Of a stretch of DNA of 64,000 bases, positions 25,601 to 38,400 are shown piece by piece. Origin of the DNA: Luidia sarsii (lineage: Eukaryota > Echinodermata > Asteroidea > Paxillosida > Luidiidae); the NCBI GenBank assembly GCA_949987565.1, contig OX465112.1:15469951-15533950 (forward strand), in the 5' to 3' direction. Below the pieces are notes generated by a model. It saw only the letters and a program-made list of their open reading frames with translations, did no database searches and had not been told where the DNA came from. A program made the position numbers and the translations under genes. How positions within the stretch are numbered: position 1 is the first letter of the stretch; every line of letters begins with the position of its first letter.

Positions 25601-28600
25601 CCGCAGCTGAAGGCGCACAGGCGCATCAGCTTCCCGAGGTTGCAGAGAAGCAGGGCCACGTTGGCCGCATCCTTGACCTTCTCGAATAGGTCGATGCCCG
25701 ACTCAAAGCAGCTGAGACTCTTGCGCCAGACTTCTTGCTCCTTGGAGAGCCCGGCTGTGGACAGAAGAGCAGAACATAGCACGAGATCTAAATCTACCAG
25801 GCTTGGACGCCATACTTGACCTTACTTGGACGCCATATTATGTATTAACTCTTAAATTGACCCACATCCATTAGCTGAATACAATTGGTAGACAGGGTTA
25901 TCACACACCAACCCTTTGTCTACCCACATTAGTGTACAAATACAATTGGTAGACAGGGTCATCACACACCAACCCTTTGTCTACCCACATTAGTGTACAA
26001 ATACAACTGGAGTTTTACTGCTATTGTCTGCAATGTGAACTGTTCTTGTTTACTGTGTTTATTGTTAACCATCCTATTCATTGCACCACGTATTTTTTAA
26101 TCCACTAAATGACCCCTTATTGTATATGCTTACTATTTCTATTGTAATATCTTGTATTGTAATGTTTATTTCTTAGTACTCAATAGTTTTACTGTAATAT
26201 CTTGTATTTTAATGACAATGTTTTACAATGTTTACCGTTTCCAAATTTTTATGTTAAGCGCATGGGAGCATTAACCACCCAAATGGCTTTGGCGCTATAT
26301 AAATGTGCAATATTATTATTATCAGTATTATTATTATTGGTAGACAGGGTCATCACACACCAACCCTTTGTCTACCCACATCCGGTAGCTGAATACAATT
26401 GGTAGACAGGGTCATCACACACCAACCGTTTGTCTAGCACTGACTGAATACAATTGGTAGACAGGGTCATCACATACCGATCCTTTGTCTACCCATATCA
26501 GATGACTGAATACAATCGGTAGACAGCGTCATCCCACCCAAACCCTTTATCTACCAAAATCTGGAAGAAAAGGTTCGAGTGGGAACACGATTATAGCCTA
26601 AAAGCTGGGTTTGGGGGAAAAGGTCCCAAATCGAAGGGCAGTCAGATAATGAGGGAATTCTGCCAAGCCAAATTTTTTGTTGATGTTCCTCCACCTTTCT
26701 GGTTCCTGAGCGCCAAGGCCCGGTTCATGTAGAGCACGCCCAGCTCGTTGCGAGCGTTGCCCTGCTTCCTGGTCAGCGCAATCACGTAGTCGTCCATGTG
26801 ACCTCCCGCGTTGCTCAGTGCCAGCGTGTAGCACAGGATGCCAGTCTGCAGGTTGTGCTCCGTGTCGTCCCGGAAATCGACGGCCCACTCATACTCAGCT
26901 GTCGGAAATAATAACAAGACAAGCGATAAAATCAACAGATTGAAAACTTAAGGTGATATACAAAAATGTTGCAAACTGCTTACTGACTAAAATTACCAAA
27001 ATGTAAATCTAAAAATTTAGTGGGCCTGACGTTTCGATCCTAGCAGGACCTTTCTCAAAGGCAGATTGAAAACTTGGTAAAGAAAACTGTGACTGGACCG
27101 GGACGTGAACCCGAGAACTGTGAATTAATGTACCAGTGCTCTTCCACCTGAGCTATCCGGCCCTTATGGCCTAGAAATATACAGCAGCTACACGGGCAAA
27201 TTGTCTCCAATAGATATCCACATCCAAACAATGATAGTTGAATATTTTATAGGCACCATCTAAGGGATGGATAGTGCAGGTGGTTGAGCACTGGCTATAC
27301 TCGACAAAAGGCTTACACTGTTAATGTTATGTTACACTGTTAATGTTATGGAGTGAGCTTTATTTGGTATCAATCACAGTGTGCAATGTGTGACCAAAAG
27401 AACTGTGCACATAGTCTATGGAAGAAGAAGAAGAAGAAAAAAAAAAAAAAAAAAATTGAAACAAAAATGTGAACTCTCCTACATCATGGCCAAGACCTAC
27501 CATTTGTGCAGTCATGCTGCTTGATGGCTTTAAGAATCCAGCGGTCTTCGTCCGTAGTCAGTTTGGATTTCTTGGGCTGCTTGGTGTAGGTGGCTAGGTC
27601 GTGGGTCATCAGGATCAGACAGTCACCGCACACCGTCAATTGGTCACTGAGAAGGTCCTGGTCATTAGCTTCCTCGGGTTGAAGGGACAGGCAAGCACCT
27701 TGAAGCAACACAGAGGATATGTATGGTTAGGGAGGATCACTCTATTCTTGCATCATCCTCATCATCATCATCATCCTCTTTAATCTTAACATTGTCATCC
27801 TCATCCTACAAATCCTCCCTATTCTCTGGATCACTATCTTCATCCCAATCCTCTCACCTCCTTCCATGCCTCAATCTAATATCACCCTTTACAGACTTAT
27901 CTCCCATCCCATCCCTTCCCAGTCCCTAGCCTCTTTCCCTACCTCCATTCCCGTCTCTCACCTCATCCCCATCCCTTCTCTATCCGATCCCCTCCCCCTT
28001 CTTCATCCCCATCTCCCTCCTCATCACTGTCCACATCCCAATCCACCTCCCCTATCCCGCCTCCCCATCTCCGTCTCTATCCCAACCCCGTGCCCTTTCC
28101 TCTTTAAATTCCAATCCCAATCCCCCAATTCCATTCCCATCCCAACTTTCATCATCACCACCTTCGGCAACCAAATGAGAGAGACCATGCATCACATATG
28201 AAATCATAATATATTGGTATGTACGGGACTGAATAAGCCCCCTTGTTTGTACTTACTGCGACAGAGAAGAGACATCCTGGCCAGATGCAGAGCCCGGCTG
28301 TACCTCTCCGAGTCTCGGGCCGCCTTGGCTAGGACCAGGTAGGTCTCCCAGGCCTTCCTCAGCAGCAGGATGCTCAGCTTGTGCTGCCAGCTGCCCTGGT
28401 GCCAGCCACCGGCCACAACTGGCGGGAAACTGGCCTGTGGGTTGCCTGATAAACTGGCCGGTAGAGTGGCCGGTAGCATGGTGGGCAGACTGACTGGTGA
28501 GTTGGCCGGAAGAGTGGCTGGTAGACTGGCCGAATGATTGACTGGTAGATTGGATGGTAGTCTGGCTGGTAGACTGGCTGGTAGTCTGACAGGTAGGCTG

Positions 28601-31600
28601 GCTGCCTGATTGGATGGAAGACTGGCTGGTAGACTGGCTGGTTGATTGGCTGGCAGACTGGCCAGCAGACTTCCTGGTAAACTGACCGGTGTGTTGCCTT
28701 GTAAACTGGCTGGTAGATTGGCAGTTAGACTGGCTGGTTGACTGGTGGGTAAACTTGCTGGTAGACTGGCCGGTGGGTTGGCAGGTAGACTAGATGCCAC
28801 CAAGGAACCATCCACAACACTCTCAGCTGGAGCTAGAGAGAGCGTCTCCGCAGAGCTGTGGCTGGCATCCGGGAGGAGTTCCAACAACTCTCCGTCCTCC
28901 GCTGGGCCGCCCAGCCCCCTGGAGTCTGAAGACACATCAGCGGGCCTCATCCCCAATGGACAGCTCCCCCTGGAGACTGGCATCAGGTAGTCCAGAGGCT
29001 CTCCAGCAGCCTGGTCATCAGCACACTGCTTCAGGTTGGACAAAGTCCCTTTGCTGAGGACTCTGGGGACCTTGCTGTTATCCGCAGACTGTCTGGCATG
29101 CTCTGCAGAGACTGACTGGTCCTTCTCTTCATCCAAGGTCTTGACTAACGTCTCTCGGTCCTGTAGCTCTCTTGGTGAGTGGTTTCCCTCCTCCTCCTCC
29201 TCCTGGCTCTCCGGGTTCTGGCTACCCTGGATCGGGTAGCAGAGGGGCTTGGCACGAGTCGGTGAGGACTGGGGGCTTGGCAGCCGGGCAGCCGGCTCCT
29301 TGGTCGCCTTGCTGGATTCTGTGCACTCCATGATGCTCTTCAATCCCTGTACAGCAGAGGTTGGCACAGAATGGGATTGAGAACGTGGCATAGCAGATGT
29401 GCACGGAATAAAAGAAAGGATATTGTACAACATTTGCCGTAAAAGATGGCACGAGTGCTGAAGCACAGAGTGGGATAGACAATGCATTGATCACTGAATA
29501 TGGCAAAAAATGATATTGGATAAAGTTCAGAATATGGTTAAGACTTGGTCATACTGTATAACACAGAAATGGTATATTATGATACAGAATATGACAGAAT
29601 ATGGTATAGAAATATGGTTCAGAATATGGTATAAAAATATGGTCCAGAATATGGCAAAGAATACTGTATACAATAGGCTATACAAGATGCTGTTGCAAAT
29701 GTACAAAATATGGTTCAGAATATGGCAAAGAATATTGCACAGAATAGGATACACTACGGCACTGAATAAAGCAAAGGCTATGGAAGATGCCTTTCGCAAG
29801 TTTTACTCCTCTGACAGAAACCACAAAATTGGCGAAATTCAAAAATTTCCCTGAAGACTTGAAATTGAGAGCTGATTTTGTTAGGGCATGGAAAATGTTA
29901 CCTTGACGACATAGAGCAGCGCCACCTTGGCCTTTTCTTCCTTGGAGCTGCAGATGGTGGTGGCGGAGGACGAGGAGCGGCGACGCCGGCGCGGGCGCGG
30001 TCGGTCCTTGAACCCCGCCCCTCGCTTGCCGCCGCTGCCTCCGCCACTGGGCAGCATCAGGCTCTGGGTGCCAAGGGTGGGCACGCTCAGGGCCTCCTCC
30101 TCCTCAAAGATCAGCTCCTCCTCCTCCTCCTCCCCCGAGGATGAGGTGCAGACGGGCCGGCGGGAGGGCTCTGCGGGCGGGGGACGGGAGTGGCCCTTGG
30201 GCGGGGTGTGGGCGTGGCCCTTGGGCGGGGTGTGGGCGTGGCCCTTTGGCGGGGTGTGGGCGTGGCCCTTGGGCGGGGTGTGGGCGTGGCCCTTGGGTGG
30301 GGTGTGGGCGTGGCCCTTGGGCGGGGTGTGGGCGTGGCCCTTGGGTGGGGTGTGGGCGTGGCCCTTGGGCGGGGCGGGCGGCGGATCGGTGAGGTCCTCC
30401 TCCGTGATGAAGACGTGGGAGAGGAGATGACTGGCCGAGGCTGCCACCTGATTGGAGACGAAGCAAAGTAGTCAGGGCCATGACGAGCAGCGAAGACCTG
30501 CCATAAGCTCAAGCTGCTGAGCAGGTAGCTGAGCTGCCGTACAAAGCAGAGAGCCTGGCAAGCCCTGCATGTGGGTTGGCTGAGCGTTTTTTTCTTACTG
30601 ACAATCCAGCTGCACTTAACCTCTTGTTAACCGAGCCCAAATTTCATACAGCTGCTTTATCACAAGAAAATAAGCTAAACCGGGCAATTCTTCCCCGATT
30701 TCAACAAAGATTGCAAACTGTATCTCATGTGAGACTTATTGCACTTGCATTTGATTATCGGGCACTATTTGCATCGCTGCTTAATGTTGAGGGCGACTGA
30801 TGGAATCAGTCGCGATTCTGGCAAGCCAGCAGACGGTTGTCCCTGCGGCAGTCTCCGCGAAGAGAGACGGCGATTTCCGTGCTTGAGGGCCACTCGACGC
30901 GCCCCCTCCCCTCCCCACCTTCCCCGGTGGAATCAGGCGGACCCCCGCCAAGGTGTATATCCGAAGTTGAAGGTTTGGAGCTTCATCAGGTAGGGCTGTA
31001 TATTTTCGGGAATTTTGTCGGAGGGCAGTTTCGGACGGGCCCGGCCTAGGTCATTGAATAGGCAGTGGATGCCGTCTTTGTTCCGCATGCGTCCGGGCAC
31101 GCATGACCAGATCTAATACAAGCGAAAACATTTGGCTGGAACTCTACTCTACTAAGCAAGGCTCTTCATGCTTGAGCAAACCTTGGTGCTTGGAGGGCTC
31201 AATGAAATTGGTGCCCGGTCTGGCACTCAAGATAGAAGCAGCTCACTGCGGAGGAGCTCCACAGAAGCACCCCTCCAAGATGCAAGAGAAAGGAAGAGAA
31301 AGGGAGAGAGAAACAGACAGGACTGGCCTTTACCTCTGGGTGGCGATCCTCGCTCCCTTCCAGCAACTGCAGGCAGTTCTTCAGCAGCTTGTGGATGGTT
31401 GCCTTTTCCCTGCGGTACATCAGAGAGTCCGATTTAGCACACCCTCACTCAGGCACACTCTTCAGCTTAAGGGACCTTCAATGAAGGTTTGCACTGCTGG
31501 ACGTTATAAGCACTGAGTGTTCAGTGCTTTGACCGCAGCAACTTATAGAGCTCAACACCTTTCCAACCCTACCTAATTTGTCTTAATTAATAATAATAAT

Positions 31601-34600
31601 AATAACACTGGGCAGGGCTCGAATTTCAGAAACAAAATGTACTTGACAACAGGTCTAGTAACTGAAGACTCTTACTGGACCTGAACTATTTTTACAAGAC
31701 CTGTGCCATAAATAAGAAAAAAAAAACATTCTGCAAGCAAGTGAAAGGAATAATGGTCATATGAAAATGCTGTTTACTTGTACAAAGTCAAAGTTATATA
31801 TTTGAGTGCCATTTTTTTCATGGTGCAATAAAAAAAAAATACTAGACAGCCGGTCCAGTGCAGTCACACTTGGCACTAGACCGACGCTGAAATGACTAGA
31901 CTCGGTCCACGGTCTAGTGGATGTTTCGAGCCCTGCTGGGGATTTTTTTGGAGGTACGAACTGAATTCAGTTGCTCTAACAGAATGGGAGAGGGTGAATG
32001 GAATTCATTCATTCATTCATTCATTTATTTTTCACAGTAGTGAATCACTCTAAGCTTATACATTTCTGTTTATAAAATACAGAATATACTGTGAAGGCAC
32101 CCACGAAGAAGCAGAGCTTATAAGTGTGGGCCCTTGTACAAATATAGGGATACTTAATATAGGAATGGATCGGTCATTCTCACTTGTTGTCGGGTCTATT
32201 CATGGAGAGGTTCCTGGCCACTCTGTAGAGGAGCATAGCCACCGGGGAGATGAAGGGGTTCTGCCAGGGTCTGTTTGGGTACTCGTTGCACAGGCTGGTC
32301 AGATCATACAGCTTCACCACGTCTTCGTCTTGGCCTGCCCAGAAACAGATCAGATTTTTAGGTTTAACACGATGTTTGCATCGAGGAGGATGTAATTCAA
32401 TGAGGGTTTGCCCTGCTCGACGTGATGAGCACTGAGTGCTCAGTGCTTTGCCCTGCTTGACATTATAAAAACTGAGCGCTCAGTGCTTTGCCCGATACCT
32501 GATGAACAAAAAATGTTGAGCAGGACAAACCCTCATTTAATTTACAATGAGACTGTACAAATCACAAGCTGGCTGCTTCAGCCTAGATCGACAGATTTGT
32601 GTGGCAAAATAGTACAGAAATGACTGTAATTTCACCAGGGATTACCAAACTTGCAATGCAATTAGCACTGTACGCTCAGTGCTTTGCCTGATTGCCTGCT
32701 GACAAAAATAGCATCAAAGCCTAGCGGCTTAAGTTTGAAAAGTTGGAAGGCCTGAAAAATCGACCACTGAGCAACATCCTGCTAGGAACTACATGTAGGA
32801 ACTGCTCCGATATTAGGGACCATTTGCAAAGGTCCAACTTGGAACGAAAAATTAGGCCCTAAAACTTGACAAATAGGCACTTTGAAACGTTGAAACTGGT
32901 TGATACGACTTTTCACCGACTGCAAAGTCAACAGGTGCAGGGACGATGCAATTCGTGTGTATCTTGCTGGAGCGTACTGCCCAGTATCACCACTGTGCAG
33001 TGGATGACATGGAGTTGAACGGATCTTATACAGCACGCACACTTTGCTGACACTGCAACAATGTCCAAGTTCACACAGAGCCTTGCCGTTGACAGAGTTG
33101 GCACCACCAGTGACAACATGCACGGAGTGCCTGGCTTGTTGCCGCACTATGCCACAGCGTGGTTAACAGAGAGAAAACCGCTTGGCCAGAGTGAGGCCAT
33201 CCGCAGCATTCTTTAATCTGGTGAGGAGTTGGTTCATGGAGGATTTGGGAGGATTGAGGCAGTGGGCACCACTCATTTCATGTAGTGTACAAAATCTTGG
33301 AAGATTTTGGAGGATTGAGGCTGAATGAGTTTTGTATTTTACAACTTGGAGGATTTGGGAGGATTGAGGCAGTGGGCACCACTTATTTCATGTAGTGTAC
33401 AAAATCTTGGAAGATTTTGGAGGATTGAGGCTGAATGAGTTTTGTATTTTACAAGTTGGAGGATTGTGGAGGATTGAGGCAGTGGGCACATCATGTAGTG
33501 TAAAAAATATTGGAAGATTTTGGAGGATTGAGGCTGAATGAGTTTTGTATTTTACAAGTTGGAGGATTTGGGAGGATTGAGGCAGTGGGCACCACTTATT
33601 TCACGTAGTGTACAAAATATTGGAAGATTCTGGAGGATTGAGGCTGAATGATTTTTGTATTTTACAAGTTGGAGGATTTGGGAGGATTGCGGCAGTGGGC
33701 ACCACTCATTTCATGTAGTGTACAAAATATTGGAAGATTTGGAAGATTGAGGCTGAATGCAATTTTTTATGTCATAAGTTGGAGGATTTTGGAAGATTTG
33801 GGATGGTCCACAGCAATAGGGCCTAGGGTGTTAGGGTTAATAGTTGCGTTACCTCTGAACAGCCAGTAAGTGTGTCCCTCCTTAGTGCAGTGGCTCTTCA
33901 GGAAGGAGAGGATGTTCTGAGCGATGTTGTTGACCACCTAGGAGCAAGCAAAAGATTTTTTTTTTCAATCCACTGATTCCGGAGCAGACATTCTGACTGG
34001 AACTGGATTTGAACCTAAGCCTCCAGTTCTATGTGCCCCAGTCTGTACTTAGAGAATTCCTTGTATCAACATGGAACAGAGCAAAAATGTGACCCGGCAC
34101 AGCGACATGAGAAATATCCCACCAAAACACTTTTCAAGTAAACTACGCCTAAAGTCAAAGAATCTTCTCAATTCAATTCAAAATCAGTTTTTTTATTTTT
34201 TTTTTATTTTCAGAAAGTTAATGTATTTGAGAGAAATTTTGATATCATTTGAAAGTTAATGGTACACTCTTTTACATCATTAGAAAATCTCAAAATCTCA
34301 AAAGTGGGGGTTATTCCTCATTATGATGTGCCGGGTCACAAATTCAGTTTATTATGATGCCTGATAACGAATAAATGACGGAGCCGAAATTTACGGACAA
34401 GAGGATACACTGTGTAATGTACTGAAGATTGGATGTACCCATTTTGATTGGCCCCCAGGTGATTAAGCAAGGAAAGAGAGGTTGGTGGTAGTGGGAGAGG
34501 GAGTGGTTTTTGGGGGGGCTTTGTATACCTGTGGCGCAAACTTGGCGTTCTCCAGGTTGGGTATCTCCTCAGTCTTCAGGAGCTCATACTTCTGGACGAT

Positions 34601-35401
34601 GCCGTTCAGGTGGTAGCACATGGCCAGCTCAGGGACGTTGGACATGAGGTTGTCCAGCCAGTAGTCCAGGCCGGTCAGCACGTTGATGGGGCTACTCATG
34701 TCCCTGCAAGAGGACCAAACGACAACCAAAACCACTAAAAACAAAAATCGCAAAAAGTTAGAAACCTTGAAATGACTCCAAAAGCACGGCAAGATCTAAA
34801 AGTGATGAGAATGCTTGGAATGCCCCTGAAGACCTTAGAGTAAGGGGAGTTCTTGAAGACCCCCAGAGTGAGAGTAAAGAGGTGAAGGTCCTGGTAGGCC
34901 ATGAAAGGGTCATAGTTGAAGAGTCGGGTCACTCACTTGAGCCTCAAGCTGACAGCTGGGTGGGTGCCCTCACCAAAGATGGGCAGGTCAGTGCCGATCA
35001 GCATGCGGATGTCTTCAAACTGCCACAGGGCCTGCCTGGCAAACTCACTGGCCTCGGTCTGCATTGATCAATGGAGACAGCAAGATCAGCAACAACAACA
35101 GCAACAACACCAGCACCAGGAACAGCCACAGTAATGGCAACAGCAACAGCAACAGCAACAACAACAACAGCAGCAGCACCAGCCACAGCAATGGCAACAG
35201 CAATAGCAACAACAACAGCAAGAGCAACAACAACAGCAACAGCAACAACAATAGCAACAACACTAGACCCAGCACCAGCAACAAGCAACAGCAACAGCAA
35301 GAGCAACAGCAATGGCAACAGCAATAGCAACAACAGCAAGAGCAACAACAACAGCAACAGCAACAACAATAGCAACAACACTAGACCCAGCACCAGCAAC
35401 A

Positions 35402-35460
<59 letters not shown>

Positions 35461-38400
35461 TGGCAACAGAAACAGCAACAGCAACAGCAACAGTAATAGC
35501 AACAACACCAGCAACAGCAACAGCAACATCAACTGCAACAGCACCAGCAACAGCAACAGCAACTACAACAGCAACTACAACAGCAACAGCAACAGCAACT
35601 GCAACAGCAACTACAACAGCAACAGCAACAACAACCATGTGTCCATGAGTGCAATCACTGCACTTCACCAAGTCAGCTACTGTGTTGCAGCGCCGCTGTT
35701 ATTCCTCACAATTTTAGAGGGGCCCGACGTCTCGATCCAAGCGGGACCTTTCTCAAATTCAGAATTTGGTCCTGAATGGTCCTGCTAGGATCGAAATGTC
35801 GGTGCCTCCAAACTGTTGAAATTTGCAGTTTGGGTCAATCTAAGTCGGCTCGGCATGAAGTGGTCAAAAGGTCAGCAAAAAAGGGGTCAGAGGTCAAAAC
35901 CCGCTCACACTCCAATCAGAGGTCCACAGGAAGGAATGACGCCAGTTGCAACTGCTTTGATATCAGAGCGACTGAATATGAAGGAGAACTGACTTCTTTC
36001 ACTGACTAGCTACCTACCTCGGGCTCAGCTGTGACTGTGAATGGGTGCACTGAATGGGCTGTTGTGTGCAAGCTAAATGAGGTTATTGTATGCACAGCTG
36101 TGACTGTGAATGGTTGCACTGAATGAGCTGTTGTGCATGAGCTGAATAGGGTCATTGTATCCACAGCTGTGATTCTGAAAGGGTGCACTAAACTTACTTC
36201 TGTCACTGACTAGCTACACAGCAGAGCACGTGGCAGTTGGCCGTACCTTTGGCAGTAGGTCCGGGATCTGCACCAGCGCCGACTGACTCGGGGGCAGATG
36301 TGGCTCTTCCAGGTCGTAGGTCGGCGGGGGCTCCGACTCTTCCGGCCGGTTTCCCATGCTGAAGTGAGGAGAGGGAGGTACAACAATCAAACAGAGTGTT
36401 GCCAGTCGTGGTTATCGCAGTCGAGGATAACTATTCTAAAAAATTACTTGCTGAGATTGGTTCTAGGAGACTTGTGACTTCTGATCAATCATAGACCCAA
36501 GGGCCATGCACGACAAATGCTTTACAATGAAATACATTTTTGTAATTCAAAGAGGTTTTGCCCTTACTCGACGTGGTAAACACTGAATGTTCAGTGCTTT
36601 GCCCGGTGCCTGATAAAAATATTTCAGGCAGCTCGGGCGGGATTCGAACCCGCGACTCCCGAATTCTAGTATGGACGTCTTAACCACTGGACCACCGAGC
36701 TGGTCGAGGTCGTGTGGTGGATTCGAATAATGTATAGCGGCGGGTACCACGTTGCATCATAGATATAACATGATGTTTGCATCGAGGAGAATGTAATTCA
36801 AAGAGGTTTTGCCCTTACTCGGCGTCCGTACTAGAATGCGGGAGTCGCAGGTTCGAATCCCGCCCGAGCTGCCTGAAATATTTTTAATCAGGCACCGGGC
36901 AAAGCACTGAGCATTCAGTGTTTACCACGTCGACTAAGGGCAAAACCTCTTTGAATTACATTCGCCTTGATGCAAACATCATGTTATATATATAATACAA
37001 TTTGGACCGGACATCCATGGAGGTTGAATTACGATGGACCATAAAGCTCTGTAATGAAAATCAGTCTAGAATTGCCGGAGTTGAAGAGATTCAAGTTTTT
37101 TTCTCCCACAGCTGGATAGACATCTCACCTGTAGTACAGAAATTTGGAGAGTAGATTCCAGTTCTGGAGAAGTTCGTTGGTTTTTCGCTTCATGGTCAGA
37201 CTCTTTCCTTCCGACAAGACTGCCTCAATTAAAAATCTCTTCATCCATTCTTTCTCTCGCTAAGAAAGAAAAAAGAACACCAAAACAGATTTTTTTTAAA
37301 TCCCTGAAATAAGCTTATCCGGGTTACTGAATGGCCCATTGTGTTCAAGCTGAATAGGGTCACTGCATCAAAAGCTGTGACTGTGAATGGTTTAACTGAA
37401 TGGTCTATTGTGTACAAGCTGAATAGGGTCATTGTACCCACAACTGTGACTGTGAATGGGTGCACTGAATGTGCTGCTGTGTACAAGCTGAATAGGGCCA
37501 GTGTATCCACAGCTGTGAATCTGACTGGGCACATTAAATGGCCAATTGACTGTGAATGGGCGCACTGAATGGCCCAGTATGGACAAGCTGAATAGGGTCA
37601 TTGTATCCACAGCTGTGACTGTGAATGGGTGCACTGAATGGCCCACTGTGCATGAGCTGAATAAACTCATTGTATCCACACCTGTGATTCTGAGAGGTTG
37701 CACGGAATGGCCCATTGTGAACTTGCTGAAAGTGTCTGAAGACAATAGTTCTTCGATCGGTGTTTGAGTCCAGTCCACGTGGGTTTTGTACGTCGCTTTT
37801 ATGTGCACAGTGAGTTGTCCGTCCATCATCAGCCTGACAGTAGATGACTGAGCAATGCTCAGAGCAAGCAACGGCAGGAGGATGGTTGGGCCTGGCTCAC
37901 CTCGGAGGCACTGCGCAGATGCTTGAAGAGATCCAACTCATCTAGGAGAAGTGTCTTGCCCACACAGTGCACGGCCATGCTGACCTGGGTCTTGCTGAAA
38001 GGAATCTTCAGCAGCTTCTTGATGTTCTGTTCCATCCAGGCCATCAGTAAAAAATGATAGTACATTCAGACAAGAAAACAAGTTTGTAAGTGAAGAGATA
38101 TGAATTCAGACAAGACTGACCTAACTGACCCCAAATCGCAAATCTTTAAAGTTAGGACCGCCTGACATTTACAACCCAGCAGGGTGTTTCTCAAAGACAG
38201 AAAGTTCTTCCATAGATATATGATTCCTTGATCAAAGAAAATGTAATCTAATGAGAATTTGGCCTATTTGATTTACTGTATCATTGGTATCATAATATTA
38301 TGCTCAGTGCTTTGTCCAATTTCCAGAGTCTCCTGTATCAATTGGAGCAGGCAATTAAGCAAAGCGTTGAGCACATTTATACCGAACGTCGAGTCAGGCA

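Noticed and set aside
27095..27168. Possible tRNA gene on the minus strand
   Set aside because: D and T arms look right but the anticodon arm cannot pair; it lies within repeat sequence.
29927..30512. Frames of 83-167 codons opposite or shifted to EDRF1 exon 12
   Set aside because: A 24-bp repeat keeps all frames open; only the minus-strand frame joins conserved EDRF1 blocks at both ends.
34998..35788. Several long frames rich in Gln, Asn/Ser, Ala/Thr or Leu/Val on both strands
   Set aside because: They are the six frames of the CAGCAA repeat in EDRF1 intron 6.
36633..36706. Possible tRNA gene on the minus strand
   Set aside because: The acceptor and T arms pair well but the anticodon stem does not and U33 is missing; the sequence is the head of a repeated element.
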